A stretch of DNA of 64,000 nt, taken from assembly GCF_002355735.1 (NCBI RefSeq), contig NZ_AP014879.1:1984001-2048000 (forward strand), in the 5' to 3' direction. This document shows positions 25,684-35,899 of this stretch, piece after piece. Position 1 is the stretch's first letter; each line of letters opens with the position of its first letter. The DNA comes from Sulfuricaulis limicola (GTDB taxonomy: Bacteria > Pseudomonadota > Gammaproteobacteria > Acidiferrobacterales > Sulfurifustaceae). The notes beneath the pieces are model-generated. The model was not told where the DNA came from and searched no databases. It was given only the letters and a program-made list of their open reading frames with translations. Made by a program: the position numbers and the translations under genes.

Positions 25684-26454
25684 ATGCGTCGTCTCACCGG
25701 GCCGCTGTCCGGCCTTTTCTTCCTGTTGCTGATTGCCGGATGCGCCGGCATCACCGAGGATCCGACCAAGAACTGGTCGCCGGAGAAATTCTACACCGAG
25801 GCCAAGGAGAAGGTGGCCGAAGGTGATTACGAAACCGGCATCAAGTACTTCGAAACCCTGGAGGCGCGCTATCCCTACGGGCGCTACGCCGAACAGGCCC
25901 AGCTGGAAATCGCCTACGCCAACTACAAGTACGAGGAACCGGCGCTCGCCATCGCCGCGGCCGACCGTTTCATCCGCCTGCATCCGACGCACCCGAACGT
26001 GGACTACGCCTATTACCTCAAGGGCCTGGTGAACTTTCAGGGCGAGAAGGGATTCATCAACTGGTTGTTCGGCTCCAAGGACGATCTCTCCGACCGTGAC
26101 CCCAAGGGCGCGCTCGAGGCCTACAACGCCTTCAACGAGGTCGTGCAGCGCTTCCCCAACAGCCGTTATGCCGAGGACTCGCGGAGCCGCATGGCCTATC
26201 TGTTCGAGTCGCAGGCAAAGTACGAAACCATGGTGGCGCGTTTCTATTATGAACGCTCGGCCTATGTCGCGGCCGTCAACCGCGCCAAATATGCGCTGGA
26301 GAATTATCCGCGCACGCCGTCGACGGAAGATGCGCTCGGGATCATGGCCTTGTCCTACAAGGCCATGGGTGTGGACGATCTGCTGAAGGACACCCTGCGT
26401 ATACTGCGCCGGAATTTTCCGCAGAGCCGTTATATCGCCGAGGCCGGCGCCTGA
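25684..26454 (+). CDS. bamD: Outer-membrane assembly lipoprotein BamD
   Basis: BamD is the essential lipoprotein of the BAM complex that inserts beta-barrel proteins into the outer membrane. Signal peptide and lipobox IAGC (Cys20) are clear. The mature part is a series of TPR-like helical repeats starting at NWSPEKFYTEAKEK, with the conserved YPYGRYAEQAQLEIAY segment. Length is 256 aa. The ATG at 25684 is chosen because the signal peptide begins there; the longer in-frame reading back to 24619 is antisense to rluD. GGGG lies 11 nt upstream. Confidence 0.96.
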   Translation: MRRLTGPLSGLFFLLLIAGCAGITEDPTKNWSPEKFYTEAKEKVAEGDYETGIKYFETLEARYPYGRYAEQAQLEIAYANYKYEEPALAIAAADRFIRLHPTHPNVDYAYYLKGLVNFQGEKGFINWLFGSKDDLSDRDPKGALEAYNAFNEVVQRFPNSRYAEDSRSRMAYLFESQAKYETMVARFYYERSAYVAAVNRAKYALENYPRTPSTEDALGIMALSYKAMGVDDLLKDTLRILRRNFPQSRYIAEAGA

Positions 26455-26461
26455 CGACGGA

Positions 26462-26830
<369 letters not shown>

Positions 26831-26857
26831 TCATTGATCTATGACAAAACAGAATTA

Positions 26858-26937
26858 AACCGCCAAGACGCCAAGAACGCCAAGTTTTTTATCTTGAATA
26901 AATAGCTTTTCCCGGCGTCCTTGGCGTCTTGGCGGTT
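26858..26937. repeat. CGCCAAGACG inverted repeat
   Basis: Arms AACCGCCAAGACGCCAAG and CTTGGCGTCTTGGCGGTT flank about 40 nt of AT-rich DNA. The left arm contains an additional AACGCCAAG unit. The text is a known type of proteobacterial intergenic repeat. It lies between the P-II gene and nadE. Confidence 0.8.
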
Positions 26938-26963
26938 CAAAATCATATTATCCATTAGAAACC

Positions 26964-28628
26964 CTATATACCACCTGCCGGTCCGTTGCCACCGGGCTTG
27001 TCCGGGCCGCGGCCGTAGCCCGAAGTGACGGGATAGCGCCGGTCGCGCCCGAAGGCGCGCGGGGTGATGCGCACCCCGGGCGCCGCCTGGCGGCGCTTGT
27101 ATTCGTTGCGGTCCACCATGCGCAGCACGCGGCGCACCGTGGCCTCCTCGAAACCGGCGGCAATGATGTCCCCGGCCGACTGGTCCAGCTCGACATAGCG
27201 TTCCAGGATGGGATCGAGCACGTCATAGGGCGGCAGTGAATCGGTATCCTTCTGATCCGGCGCCAGTTCCGCCGACGGGGGGCGTTCGAACACGCGGCGG
27301 GGAATGACCGGTTTGATCTTGTTTCGGTATTCCGCCAGGCGGTACACCAGCGTCTTGGGCACGTCCTTGATGGCGGCGAAGCCGCCGGCCATGTCGCCGT
27401 AGAGCGTGGCATAGCCCACCGACATCTCGCTCTTGTTGCCGGTGGTCAGCACCATGCGGCCGGTCTTGTTCGAGATCGCCATGAGCAAGGTGCCGCGGAC
27501 GCGCGCCTGGATGTTTTCCTCGGTGCTGTCCGGCTTGCGACCCTGGAATTCCTCCTTGAGTGCGCCGAGGAAGACTTCGAACATCGGTTCGATCGGGATG
27601 GTGCTGTGCTTCACGCCCAGCGCCTCGGCCTGCGAGCGCGCATCCTCCAGACTCATCGCGGCGGTGTAGCGCGATGGCATCAGCACCGCCTCGACGCGCG
27701 ACGCGCCGATGGCATCCGCCGCGATGCACAGGGTAAGCGCCGAATCGACGCCGCCGGAAAGACCGATGACCGCGCCGGCAAAACCGTTCTTGCCGATGTA
27801 ATCGCGCACGCCCAGCACCAGCGCCGAGTACACGCTCTGCTCCTCGGGAAGATCAGGCGCAATCGCCGCCGGCACCGGCGTCATCCGGGCGCCGGCCTTG
27901 ATCTCCACCAGATGAAGCCCTTCCTCGAAGGCCGGGGCGCGCTGGGTCATCTCGCCGCGCGCGTTAACTACGAAGGAATCGCCGTCGAATACCAGCTCGT
28001 CCTGCCCGCCGACCAGGTTCAGATAGACGATGGGCACGCGGTTGTCGCGCGCGCGCCGGGCGACAACCTCGAACCGCTCTCTCCCCTTGTTCCTGTGAAA
28101 TGGCGAGGCATTGAGATTGAGCATGAGTTTCGCGCCCGCCTTCACCGCCTGTTCCACCGGCCCGCGCTCCCACACGTCCTCGCAGATGGTGAGGCCGATC
28201 GCCTGGCCCTTGATATCGAGCACACAGGGTTCATCGCCCTCGGCGAAGTAACGCTTCTCGTCGAACACGCCGTAGTTGGGAAGAATGTGCTTGAAATATG
28301 TCGTAATCACCTTGCCGCCGCGCAGCAGTGAGGCGGCATTGAACAGCTTGCCGTACTGCCGCTTGGGGTAACCGACGATCACGTCGATACCGGAAATGCC
28401 CCGCAGCATCTCGCCCAGCGCCAATTCCACGCGCACGCTGAGGTCGGGACGCAACAGCAGGTCCTCGGGCGGGTAGCCGGTGAGCGCGAGTTCGGGAAAG
28501 AGAATGACATCGGCCCTGAGTTCGTCGCGGGCGCGCGTCGCGGCGGCGATCATCTTCGCGACATTGCCGGCGACGTCACCCACCAGCAGATTGAGCTGAC
28601 CGAGCGCGATGCGCAGCCGCGCCGCCAT
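26964..28628 (-). CDS. nadE: Glutamine-dependent NAD+ synthetase
   Basis: This converts nicotinate adenine dinucleotide to NAD+ using ATP and glutamine, the last step of the pathway that NadC also serves. The N-terminal nitrilase-type glutaminase shows FPELALTGYP (Glu), a Lys in PFHRNKGRER and Cys in LTICEDVWE. The C-terminal synthetase domain has the P-loop IGLSGGVDSAL. Total length is 554 aa. The ATG at 28628 (MAARLRIAL) starts 1 nt after the sucD stop codon, so it is preferred over 28661, and the gene is likely translated with sucCD. Confidence 0.95.
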   Translation of the reverse strand: MAARLRIALGQLNLLVGDVAGNVAKMIAAATRARDELRADVILFPELALTGYPPEDLLLRPDLSVRVELALGEMLRGISGIDVIVGYPKRQYGKLFNAASLLRGGKVITTYFKHILPNYGVFDEKRYFAEGDEPCVLDIKGQAIGLTICEDVWERGPVEQAVKAGAKLMLNLNASPFHRNKGRERFEVVARRARDNRVPIVYLNLVGGQDELVFDGDSFVVNARGEMTQRAPAFEEGLHLVEIKAGARMTPVPAAIAPDLPEEQSVYSALVLGVRDYIGKNGFAGAVIGLSGGVDSALTLCIAADAIGASRVEAVLMPSRYTAAMSLEDARSQAEALGVKHSTIPIEPMFEVFLGALKEEFQGRKPDSTEENIQARVRGTLLMAISNKTGRMVLTTGNKSEMSVGYATLYGDMAGGFAAIKDVPKTLVYRLAEYRNKIKPVIPRRVFERPPSAELAPDQKDTDSLPPYDVLDPILERYVELDQSAGDIIAAGFEEATVRRVLRMVDRNEYKRRQAAPGVRITPRAFGRDRRYPVTSGYGRGPDKPGGNGPAGGI

Positions 28629-28629
28629 G

Positions 28630-29502
28630 TCAGGCCAGCACTTCGCGCATGCGCGCGCCAATGTCCGCGGGCGAGCGCACGGTGTGCGCGCCGGCGGCCT
28701 CGAGCGCGCGGTATTTTTCCTCGGCCGTGCCCTTGCCCCCGGCGATCACGGCGCCGGCATGGCCCATGCGCTTGCCCTTGGGCGCGGTCACGCCGGCGAT
28801 GTAGGCCACCACCGGCTTGGTCACGTGATTCTTTATATAAGCCGCGGCGTCTTCCTCCGCCTGCCCGCCGATCTCGCCCACCATGACGATGCCGCGGGTG
28901 GCGGGATCGGCCTCGAACAGGCGCAGGCAGTCCACGAAATTCAGCCCCTGGATCGGGTCGCCGCCGATACCGACGCAGGTGCTCTGCCCCAGTTCTTCCA
29001 GCGTGGTCTGGTACACGGCCTCGTAGGTCAGCGTGCCGGAACGCGAAATGATGCCGATGCTCCCGGGCTTGTGAATGAAACCCGGCATGATGCCGATCTT
29101 GCACTCGCCCGGCGTGATGATGCCGGGGCAGTTCGGACCGATGAGCGCCACGCCAGGATACTGGTGCAGCGCCACCTTGACCTTGCGCATGTCTCGCACC
29201 GGGATGCCCTCGGTGATGCAGGCAATGACCTTGATGCCGGCCGCGGCCGCTTCCAGGATGGAATCGGCGGCGAACGGCGCCGGCACGTAGATCATGGTCG
29301 CGCTCGCGCCGGTTTCCTGCACTGCCTCGCGCACGGTGTTGAACACCGGCAATCCGAGATGCGTCTGCCCACCCTTGCCCGGCGTCACCCCACCGACCAT
29401 TTTGGTGCCGTAGGCGATCGCCTGTTCGGAATGGAACGTGCCCTGCTTGCCGGTGAAGCCCTGGCAGATCACCTTCGTGCTCTTGTTAACCAGTATGCTC
29501 AT
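28630..29502 (-). CDS. sucD: Succinyl-CoA synthetase alpha subunit
   Basis: SucD binds CoA and carries the phosphohistidine of succinyl-CoA synthetase in the TCA cycle. The CoA-binding Rossmann domain begins [16 protein letters not shown]; the active-site histidine is in [14 protein letters not shown]. Length is 290 aa, matching the family. The ATG at 29502 overlaps the sucC stop by 4 nt (ATGA). The longer in-frame reading back to 29883 lies inside sucC and is not real. Confidence 0.97.
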   Translation of the reverse strand: MSILVNKSTKVICQGFTGKQGTFHSEQAIAYGTKMVGGVTPGKGGQTHLGLPVFNTVREAVQETGASATMIYVPAPFAADSILEAAAAGIKVIACITEGIPVRDMRKVKVALHQYPGVALIGPNCPGIITPGECKIGIMPGFIHKPGSIGIISRSGTLTYEAVYQTTLEELGQSTCVGIGGDPIQGLNFVDCLRLFEADPATRGIVMVGEIGGQAEEDAAAYIKNHVTKPVVAYIAGVTAPKGKRMGHAGAVIAGGKGTAEEKYRALEAAGAHTVRSPADIGARMREVLA

Positions 29503-30662
29503 TTCTTCGCCGCCGCGACCGCCTGTTTGGCGGCAGTGGTCAGGCTGTCCGCCGTGATGATTTTCAGGCCACTGTGCTTCAGCAACTCGCGGCCTTTTTC
29601 GACATTGGTGCCTTCCAGCCGCACCACCACCGGGATTTTGATGCCGACCTCCTGCACCGCCTTGATGATGCCCTCGGCGATCAGGTCGCAGCGCACGATG
29701 CCGCCGAAGATGTTTACCAGGATCGCCTTCACGTTCTTGTCCGACAGAATCAGCTTGAAGGCCTCGGCCACCTTGTCGGCCGTGGTGCCGCCGCCGACGT
29801 CGAGAAAGTTCGCCGGCATGCCGCCGTGCAGCTTGATCAGGTCCATGGTTGCCATGGCCAGTCCGGCGCCGTTCACCATGCAACCGATGTTGCCCTCGAG
29901 CGCGATGTAGCTGAGGCCGAATTCGTGCGCGCGGTGCTCCTTGGAATCGTCCTGCGAGGGGTCGCGCATTTCCTCCAGCGCCTTCTGGCGGTAGAGCGCA
30001 TTGTCGTCCACCTGGATTTTCGCATCGAGCGCGATCAGTTCGCCGCCGGCGCTGATCGCCAGCGGATTGATCTCGACCAGATTCAGATCGCGCGCGCAGT
30101 ACAGGTGATACAGGCTCAGCATCAGGCGCGACAGCGCGGCGACCTGCTTGTCATTCAGGCCCAGCGTGAACCCGATTTCACGGCATTGATAGCCTTGCAA
30201 ACCGGCCACGGGATCGACGATGGCCTTGAGGATTTTGTCCGGGTGTTTGGCGGCAATTTCCTCGATGTCCATGCCGCCGGCGCCGGAGGCGATGAACACG
30301 ATGCGCTCCAGCGCGCGATCCAGCAGACAGGCCAGATACAACTCACGGCTCACTGCGCTCGGTTGCTCGATCAGCAGGCGCTGCACCGGTTGGCCGGCGG
30401 AACCGGTCTGATGCGTCACCAGTTTCGTGCCGAGCAGGCTGCCGGCTGCCTGTTCCAGTGCCGCGCGGCCGGTGACCTTCTTTATTCCTCCGGCCTTGCC
30501 ACGGCCACCGCCGTGGATCTGCGCCTTCACCACCCAGCTGTCGCCGCCCAGTTCATCGGCGGCTTTCAGCGCCTCGGCCACGGAAAAGGCGGGCCGGCCC
30601 GGCGGGATCGGCACGCCGTATTCGGCGAGCAGGGCCTTGGCCTGGTATTCATGGAGATTCAT
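29499..30662 (-). CDS. sucC: Succinyl-CoA synthetase beta subunit
   Basis: SucC is the ADP/GDP-binding subunit, with an N-terminal ATP-grasp domain ([16 protein letters not shown]) and a C-terminal flavodoxin-like ligase domain ([16 protein letters not shown]). It forms a heterotetramer with SucD. The start [16 protein letters not shown] is the conserved N-terminus of the family and gives 387 aa; AGG lies about 9 nt upstream. The 2-oxoglutarate dehydrogenase genes that often precede sucCD are not present here; the upstream neighbour is the macB gene. Confidence 0.97.
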   Translation of the reverse strand: MNLHEYQAKALLAEYGVPIPPGRPAFSVAEALKAADELGGDSWVVKAQIHGGGRGKAGGIKKVTGRAALEQAAGSLLGTKLVTHQTGSAGQPVQRLLIEQPSAVSRELYLACLLDRALERIVFIASGAGGMDIEEIAAKHPDKILKAIVDPVAGLQGYQCREIGFTLGLNDKQVAALSRLMLSLYHLYCARDLNLVEINPLAISAGGELIALDAKIQVDDNALYRQKALEEMRDPSQDDSKEHRAHEFGLSYIALEGNIGCMVNGAGLAMATMDLIKLHGGMPANFLDVGGGTTADKVAEAFKLILSDKNVKAILVNIFGGIVRCDLIAEGIIKAVQEVGIKIPVVVRLEGTNVEKGRELLKHSGLKIITADSLTTAAKQAVAAAKK

Positions 30663-30715
30663 GGGCTGCGCCTGTTCGTTATGATTATTAAATAAGCTGA
30701 AACCACCAGGGACGA

Positions 30716-30737
30716 TGATGTGCAATTTAGCACATCA
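30716..30737. other. Small palindrome between macB and sucC
   Basis: Perfect 8-bp arms TGATGTGC and GCACATCA flank the loop AATTTA. It lies downstream of macB and 54 nt upstream of the sucC start, both on the minus strand. There is no U-run, so it may be a regulatory site or a weak terminator. Confidence 0.4.
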
Positions 30738-30750
30738 CGCGCAGGCTGGA

Positions 30751-32700
30751 CTATTCGTAACGCAGCGCGTCGATGGGATTGAGGCCGGCCGCCTTGCGCG
30801 CGGGATAAATGCCGAAGACCACGCCGATACCGGCGGAGAACAGGAACGCCAGCAGCACGGCGTCCACCGAGACCGACGCCGACCAGCCGGCGAACGCCGA
30901 CATCATCACGGTCATGATCCAGCCGATGGCGATGCCGGCGAGTCCGCCGATCAGGCTTACCACCAGGGTTTCCGCCAGGAACTGCGAAAGGATGTCGCGC
31001 CGGCGCGCGCCCACGGCCTTGCGCAGGCCGATCTCGCGCGTGCGCTCGGTCACCGATACCAGCATGATGTTCATGATGCCGATGCCGCCCACCAGCAGCG
31101 AAATGCCGGCGATGGCGGCGAGCAGGAACGACATGGTGCGGCTGCTTTCCGACAGCGCCGCCTGGATGTCGGCGAGGTTACGGATCTCGAAGGCGTTCTC
31201 GCGCTGCGACGGCGGGACCTTGCGGCGTGTCAGCATGAGCTCGGTCACCGCTTCGCTGACGGCTTCGAGATCCTCGGGGCGTTCCGCCTCGATGTCGATG
31301 TAATCCACGTAGCTCTTGCCGAGCAACCGGTACATGGCCGTGTTCACGGGCAGCACGATGATGTCGTCCTGGTCGCGCCAGCCGGTCGCGCCCTTCTCGG
31401 GCAGCACGCCGATGACCTGGAAATTGATCTTGTTGAGCTTGATGTATTCGCCCACCGGATTCTGGCCGCCGAACAGCTCGCGCACGATCGTGAGCCCGAC
31501 AAGCGCCACGCGTGCGCGTTTCTGGTTTTCCGCCTCCGTGAAGAAACGCCCGATGCCGGGTTGTGCCGCGCGCATGCGCGCGTATTCGGGTCCGGTGCCG
31601 AGCACCTGGGTGTTCCAGTTCTTGTTGCCGAAGCTGACGCGCGCGCGGCCCGATACCGCGGGCGAAATGTCCTTCACGCCCGCGACGTTTTCCCGGATCG
31701 AGACCACGTCTTCGACGGTGAGGCGCGTCGTGGCGCCGGCCTCCTGCGCCACCCCGCCGATACGCAACGCCCCCTGACGCAGCACCAGCAGGTTCGATCC
31801 CAGCGAAGACAGGCTGCTTTGAATGGCCGTCTGCGCACCCTTGCCGAGCGCCAGCATCGCCACCACCGCCGCCACACCGATCAGGATGCCCAGCATCGAC
31901 AACGCGGTGCGCACCTTGTTGGCCGCGAGCGCGCGCAAGCCCTGATGCAAATGTTCGCCGATTTCCCTGAAGCGCCAGCGATCCGGTGTCGCGACCACGG
32001 CGGCGTCCGGTTCGGCGCGTTGCGACGTCGTTTCCGTCCGTTCATCGGACTGGATGACACCGTCGCGCATGCGGATGCGCCGGCGCGCCTCGCGCGCCAC
32101 CTCCTCTTCGTGCGTGACCATCACGATGGTAATACCCTGCCGGTTGAGCTCACGCAGAATCGTCATGATCTCGTGCTGACTGGCGCTGTCGAGGTTGCCG
32201 GTCGGCTCGTCCGCCAGAATGATGCCCGGCTCGTTGACAAGGGCGCGCGCGATGGCGACACGCTGCTGCTGACCGCCGGACAGCTCGTTCGGCTTGTGGT
32301 GTACGCGGTCCCCGAGCCCGACCTGGGCCAGCAGTTTTTCGGCGCGCGTCACATCGAGTTCATGCCGCGAGTACAGCAGGGGCATGGCCACGTTTTCTCT
32401 CGCACTGACGCGCGGCAGGAGATTGAACTGCTGGAACACGAAACCGATGGCCTCGCGGCGCAGTACGGCCAGTTCGTCTTCCGGGAGATGCGCCGTCTCC
32501 CTGCCCAGCAGGCGGTAGGAACCCGAGTCGGGCACGTCGAGCAGGCCGATCACGTGCATGAGCGTGGACTTGCCTGAACCGGAGGGCCCGGTGATGGCCA
32601 CGAATTCGCCGGGCTCGATCCTGAGCGACACGCCATGCAGCGCCCGCACGCGGGCGTCTCCCATGCGGTAGGTTTTGTGGATGTCGCGGAGTTCGATCAT
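30751..32700 (-). CDS. macB: MacB-type ABC transporter, fused ATPase-permease
   Basis: MacB is an inner-membrane mechanotransmission ABC exporter that drives a MacA-TolC tripartite system. The ATPase half (about 1-230) has [11 protein letters not shown] as Walker [16 protein letters not shown] as signature, IILADEPTG as Walker B and MVTHE as H-loop. The permease half has one N-terminal membrane helix (about 265-290), a large periplasmic domain, and three C-terminal FtsX helices ending near IDALRYE. Start ATG at 32700 ([14 protein letters not shown]); a TTG at 32727 overlapping macA is an alternative. Substrate not predictable; macrolides, lipopeptides or virulence peptides are known for relatives. 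Confidence 0.93.
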   Translation of the reverse strand: MIELRDIHKTYRMGDARVRALHGVSLRIEPGEFVAITGPSGSGKSTLMHVIGLLDVPDSGSYRLLGRETAHLPEDELAVLRREAIGFVFQQFNLLPRVSARENVAMPLLYSRHELDVTRAEKLLAQVGLGDRVHHKPNELSGGQQQRVAIARALVNEPGIILADEPTGNLDSASQHEIMTILRELNRQGITIVMVTHEEEVAREARRRIRMRDGVIQSDERTETTSQRAEPDAAVVATPDRWRFREIGEHLHQGLRALAANKVRTALSMLGILIGVAAVVAMLALGKGAQTAIQSSLSSLGSNLLVLRQGALRIGGVAQEAGATTRLTVEDVVSIRENVAGVKDISPAVSGRARVSFGNKNWNTQVLGTGPEYARMRAAQPGIGRFFTEAENQKRARVALVGLTIVRELFGGQNPVGEYIKLNKINFQVIGVLPEKGATGWRDQDDIIVLPVNTAMYRLLGKSYVDYIDIEAERPEDLEAVSEAVTELMLTRRKVPPSQRENAFEIRNLADIQAALSESSRTMSFLLAAIAGISLLVGGIGIMNIMLVSVTERTREIGLRKAVGARRRDILSQFLAETLVVSLIGGLAGIAIGWIMTVMMSAFAGWSASVSVDAVLLAFLFSAGIGVVFGIYPARKAAGLNPIDALRYE

Positions 32701-32710
32701 CCAGTGGTGT

Positions 32711-33682
32711 TTATCGCTTCCTGCCAAACGGCATCAGCGGACTCGATGCCGTATCCCCGCGTCCTCCCACCTGCATCTGCGGAGCCAGCAGTTTCTCGTT
32801 CTCCGTTACGCCTTCCAGCACTTCGGTTTGCTTGCCGTCGCTCAGGCCGGTTTTGATGCGTTTTTCCACCGGCGCGCCATTGGGCTTTGCGGGCGCGAGC
32901 AGGACATAGGAATCTCCGTTGCGCGACTTTACCGCGGCATTCGGCGCCAGCAGTACGTTGCGGCGCGTATCCATTATGAAACTCACGTTGGCGGTCATGC
33001 CGCTGCGCATGAAGGGCGGTACCGTCTCCGGCAGAACGTCGATCTCGTAGGTCGTGACATTGTTCACGGTCTTGGCGTCATAGGCGATCTGGTCCACGCG
33101 TCCCGGGAAGGGCTGCTCCGGATAGGCGTCGAGCACAATTTGCGCCGACTGGCGCAGACGGATCTGCGCGATGTCGGTCTCATCCACCTGCGCCTTGACG
33201 GTCAGGCGGTCAGACATGACGAACACGGCGTCGTTGCCGGTGAAGGTCTGGCCGGGTTCGACGCTGCGCGCAATTACTGTCCCGTTGATCGGCGCCAGCA
33301 CCGGCGTGGCGCGATACAGCTCTTCCCAGCGCTTGAGCTCTTCCGGCCCGCGGGCGCGGGCGGCATCGATCAGCGCCGCGCGCTCGGTCGAGCTCATCCA
33401 CGCCATGATCTGGCCCTTGGCCACATTCTGGCCTTCCTGCACCAGCACCTGCTCGGCGCGGCCCGCAATCGGCGGCTTTATTTCAAGACGGTTCCTGGGC
33501 TGCACCACGCCGGTGCTGAGTATGGTCAGCTCGAGATCGCCGCGACTCACACTGATCTCGCGATAGGCAGGCTGGGTCTCGCCACCGGCACGCCAGTAAA
33601 AATATGCGCCGGCGCCGAGCGCCATGACAATCGCCGCTGCCAATATCCATCGATACCGGCGTCCAGTTTCGGTCGTGCTCAC
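32711..33682 (-). CDS. macA: MacA-like periplasmic adaptor
   Basis: This adaptor links MacB to the outer-membrane channel. An N-terminal membrane anchor (about 11-30) leads to the lipoyl/barrel-sandwich region (IKPPIAGRAEQVLVQEGQNV and APINGTVIARSVEPGQ). The insert between its halves is only about 40 residues, so the alpha-helical hairpin is much shorter than in E. coli MacA. The beta-barrel and membrane-proximal domains follow. The GTG start at 33682 overlaps the stop codon of the TolC-like gene (GTGA). It lies directly upstream of macB. At 323 aa it is short for the family. Confidence 0.88.
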   Translation of the reverse strand: MSTTETGRRYRWILAAAIVMALGAGAYFYWRAGGETQPAYREISVSRGDLELTILSTGVVQPRNRLEIKPPIAGRAEQVLVQEGQNVAKGQIMAWMSSTERAALIDAARARGPEELKRWEELYRATPVLAPINGTVIARSVEPGQTFTGNDAVFVMSDRLTVKAQVDETDIAQIRLRQSAQIVLDAYPEQPFPGRVDQIAYDAKTVNNVTTYEIDVLPETVPPFMRSGMTANVSFIMDTRRNVLLAPNAAVKSRNGDSYVLLAPAKPNGAPVEKRIKTGLSDGKQTEVLEGVTENEKLLAPQMQVGGRGDTASSPLMPFGRKR

Positions 33683-34941
33683 GGAATCACTCCTTTGCCC
33701 TGCGCCTGCTCCCAGGCCGCTTCGGCCGTGACGCGGTCACGCTGGCTCTGCAGAACGGTTTTTTGTCGTTGAATCAGGTCGTTCTCGATGCGATCCCAGT
33801 CTTCGAATGACATAAGACCATTGTTGTAGCGCGAGCGCGCAATCTCCGCGCGCAGGACGGCGGCGTCGAGGAACGCCCGGTCCACCTTGAGCTTCTCCTC
33901 GGATTCAACATAGCTGGCATACGCCTGCTTGAGCCGCACCAGCAGCTGACGTTCCAGATTGTCCCGGTTCGACGAGGCGGCTTCGAGCGATGCCGCCGCG
34001 CTTTTCGTCGTGTAGTAATCCCGGCCGCCGCTGAAAAGCGGAAGCGTGAGATTGAGCCCCACCGTGCGTCGGTCGCCGTCCGGCATCCAGTTCTCGCCCT
34101 CGCGCGCCACCGAGCCGGAGACATCGACGCTGGGGTAGAACCCGGAACGCGCCAGCGTGACACCCGCCACCGCCGAGCGCTCCTGCGCCCGCGCCTGCAA
34201 CAGCTCGGGGATGCGCTGCACCAGTTGCGGGAAGTCCGGCGCCGGCTCCGGCAGGCTCACCGGCACGCCGCCGAGGACCTGCAGTCCCGCCGGTTCGCCG
34301 CGGCCCAGCACCCGCGCCAGTTGCGCCTGCGCCGAGGCCAGCGTCTGACGCGCCTGCAGGTTTTCATAACGCGCCTGGGCCAGCGTGGCCTGCGTCAGCA
34401 GCAGCGATCCCTTGTTCTCGCGCCCGCCTTCGAAGCGCAGTTCCACCAGCCGCAGGTTTTCCGCCAGCCGCTGCACGATCTTGTCGGTGAGCGTGACGTT
34501 GTCCTGCGCGAACTGCAATCCGGCGAACGCCGATTTCAATTCCTGGCTCAGTCGCGCCCGGGTCGAGGCGAGACTGGCCTCGGCCTGGGCGAGAGCCGCC
34601 GCGCCCTGTTCGATGCGGGCGCTGTCCTGAAAACCGGAGAACAGATTCTGGCTGAGTGAAAGCGAAGTGCTGTAACTGGTGCCGGCGGCGGTGGCGCTGC
34701 CCGAACTGTCGCTGTAGCCCGCGCCCGCCGAGAGCTGGGGCAGGTTGCCGCTGTGGGCGGCGCTGGCCGAATGCCCGGCGGCGGTCACGCCGGCGCGCGC
34801 GGCGCGCAATTCCGGGTTGGCGGCGGCCGTCTCCTCGACGCTGGCCTCCCACACCAGCGCGCCGGGCGCGGCGGCGGCCCAGAGCGATGGCATCAGCCCC
34901 CACAGCAGGGCCGGCAGCATGGATTTGAATGCAGTGTTCAT
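33679..34941 (-). CDS. TolC-family outer-membrane efflux protein
   Basis: This outer-membrane channel subunit has two homologous halves of long alpha-helical coiled coil interrupted by beta strands, as in TolC and OprM. It has a signal peptide from the ATG at 34941 (MNTAFKSMLPALLWGL). The barrel strands are suggested by GTSYSTSLSLSQNLFSGFQ and VGLNLTLPLFSGGRD. Length is 420 aa. It is the first gene of the operon with macA and macB and would supply their exit duct. A longer in-frame reading to 35031 has no signal and is rejected. Confidence 0.92.
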   Translation of the reverse strand: MNTAFKSMLPALLWGLMPSLWAAAAPGALVWEASVEETAAANPELRAARAGVTAAGHSASAAHSGNLPQLSAGAGYSDSSGSATAAGTSYSTSLSLSQNLFSGFQDSARIEQGAAALAQAEASLASTRARLSQELKSAFAGLQFAQDNVTLTDKIVQRLAENLRLVELRFEGGRENKGSLLLTQATLAQARYENLQARQTLASAQAQLARVLGRGEPAGLQVLGGVPVSLPEPAPDFPQLVQRIPELLQARAQERSAVAGVTLARSGFYPSVDVSGSVAREGENWMPDGDRRTVGLNLTLPLFSGGRDYYTTKSAAASLEAASSNRDNLERQLLVRLKQAYASYVESEEKLKVDRAFLDAAVLRAEIARSRYNNGLMSFEDWDRIENDLIQRQKTVLQSQRDRVTAEAAWEQAQGKGVIP

Positions 34942-35081
34942 GCGGGTAGTGGCTGGCGGATCCTTGCGCGGGCCTGGCGATCGCCGGCAAACGAGGGCTG
35001 CCATTGTGGCGGAAAGCCCTGACCTGTCCAAACGCGACGCATCGTATTGTCGTTGACCTGATTTGCAGCTAATATTTCCTG

Positions 35082-35099
35082 ACTGACCGATCGGTCAGT
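35082..35099. promoter_or_regulatory. Perfect 18 bp palindrome, likely TetR operator
   Basis: ACTGACCGATCGGTCAGT is a perfect 18 bp palindrome in the 252 nt gap between the divergent TolC-macAB operon and the tetR-RND operon. Its core resembles TetR-type (AcrR/NemR-like) operators. It lies 95 nt before the tetR start and 140 nt before the TolC start. AT-rich promoter-like sequence (TAATATTT) abuts it, so a bound repressor could block transcription of either operon. Confidence 0.75.
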
Positions 35100-35193
35100 A
35101 TGATTAGTGGGGCGGCATAATGCAACCTGACAAGCTCGATGGCCGCGCCAACAATCCGGAATCATTCCTGAACCCGGCGCGCACCCGAAGAAA

Positions 35194-35895
35194 ATGACCT
35201 CCACCACGACCTCGGCGGCGACCCGCGCGGGCAGCGATACGATCGCCCGTATCCTGGTGGCGGCTGAAGCCCAATTCGCCGATCACGGCTTCGATGCCGC
35301 CTCCATGAGCGCCATCGCCGAACGCGCGGGGGTCAGCAAGGCCAACGTGTTTCATCACTTCAGTTCCAAGCACGCGTTGTACCAGGCGGTGCTACGCCAC
35401 GCCATCCGCGAGGTCACCCGGCAACTCCAGCAAATGGGCAGCCATTCCGGGGCGGTGGCCATCGATCTGGCGCAATTCGCCCGCGGCCATTTGTCCAGCA
35501 TCCTGGAACACGACCGGTTCGCGCGCCTGATGCTGCACGAGATCCTGTCGGACATGCCGCCGGAGCGACTCAAGATTGCGCAGCAGGTCTTCGGCGAGGC
35601 TTTCTCCGGGCTGGTGACCATCCTGCGGCGCGGACAGGAACACGGCGAGCTGCGCGCCGACATGGACCCGGCCATGGTGGCCATGCTGCTGGTGGGCGCC
35701 GATGTTTTTTTCTTCCAGGCCAACAAGGTATTCCGCCATTTCCCCGAGGTAAGCTTCGCGGACGACCCGGGGCGTTACAGCGGCATGGCGGTGGACATCC
35801 TGCTGCGCGGCATTCTCGCTCCCGGTGCCGACGGAGCAACGACGCGCGCCGGCAAATCCAATGCGCCATCCCCTGCTCAACATCACAAGGAATAA
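35194..35895 (+). CDS. TetR-family transcriptional regulator
   Basis: This is a TetR-type repressor of 233 aa. The N-terminal helix-turn-helix reads MSAIAERAGVSKANVFHHF near residues 48-66; the rest is the ligand-binding helical domain. It is the first gene of the operon with the RND pump, 4 nt before the adaptor gene, so it probably represses its own operon through the palindrome at 35082, and maybe the divergent MacAB operon too. The ligand is likely a pump substrate but is unknown. No strong Shine-Dalgarno site is seen; GAAGAAA precedes the ATG. Confidence 0.9.
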   Translation: MTSTTTSAATRAGSDTIARILVAAEAQFADHGFDAASMSAIAERAGVSKANVFHHFSSKHALYQAVLRHAIREVTRQLQQMGSHSGAVAIDLAQFARGHLSSILEHDRFARLMLHEILSDMPPERLKIAQQVFGEAFSGLVTILRRGQEHGELRADMDPAMVAMLLVGADVFFFQANKVFRHFPEVSFADDPGRYSGMAVDILLRGILAPGADGATTRAGKSNAPSPAQHHKE

Positions 35896-35899
35896 CACC

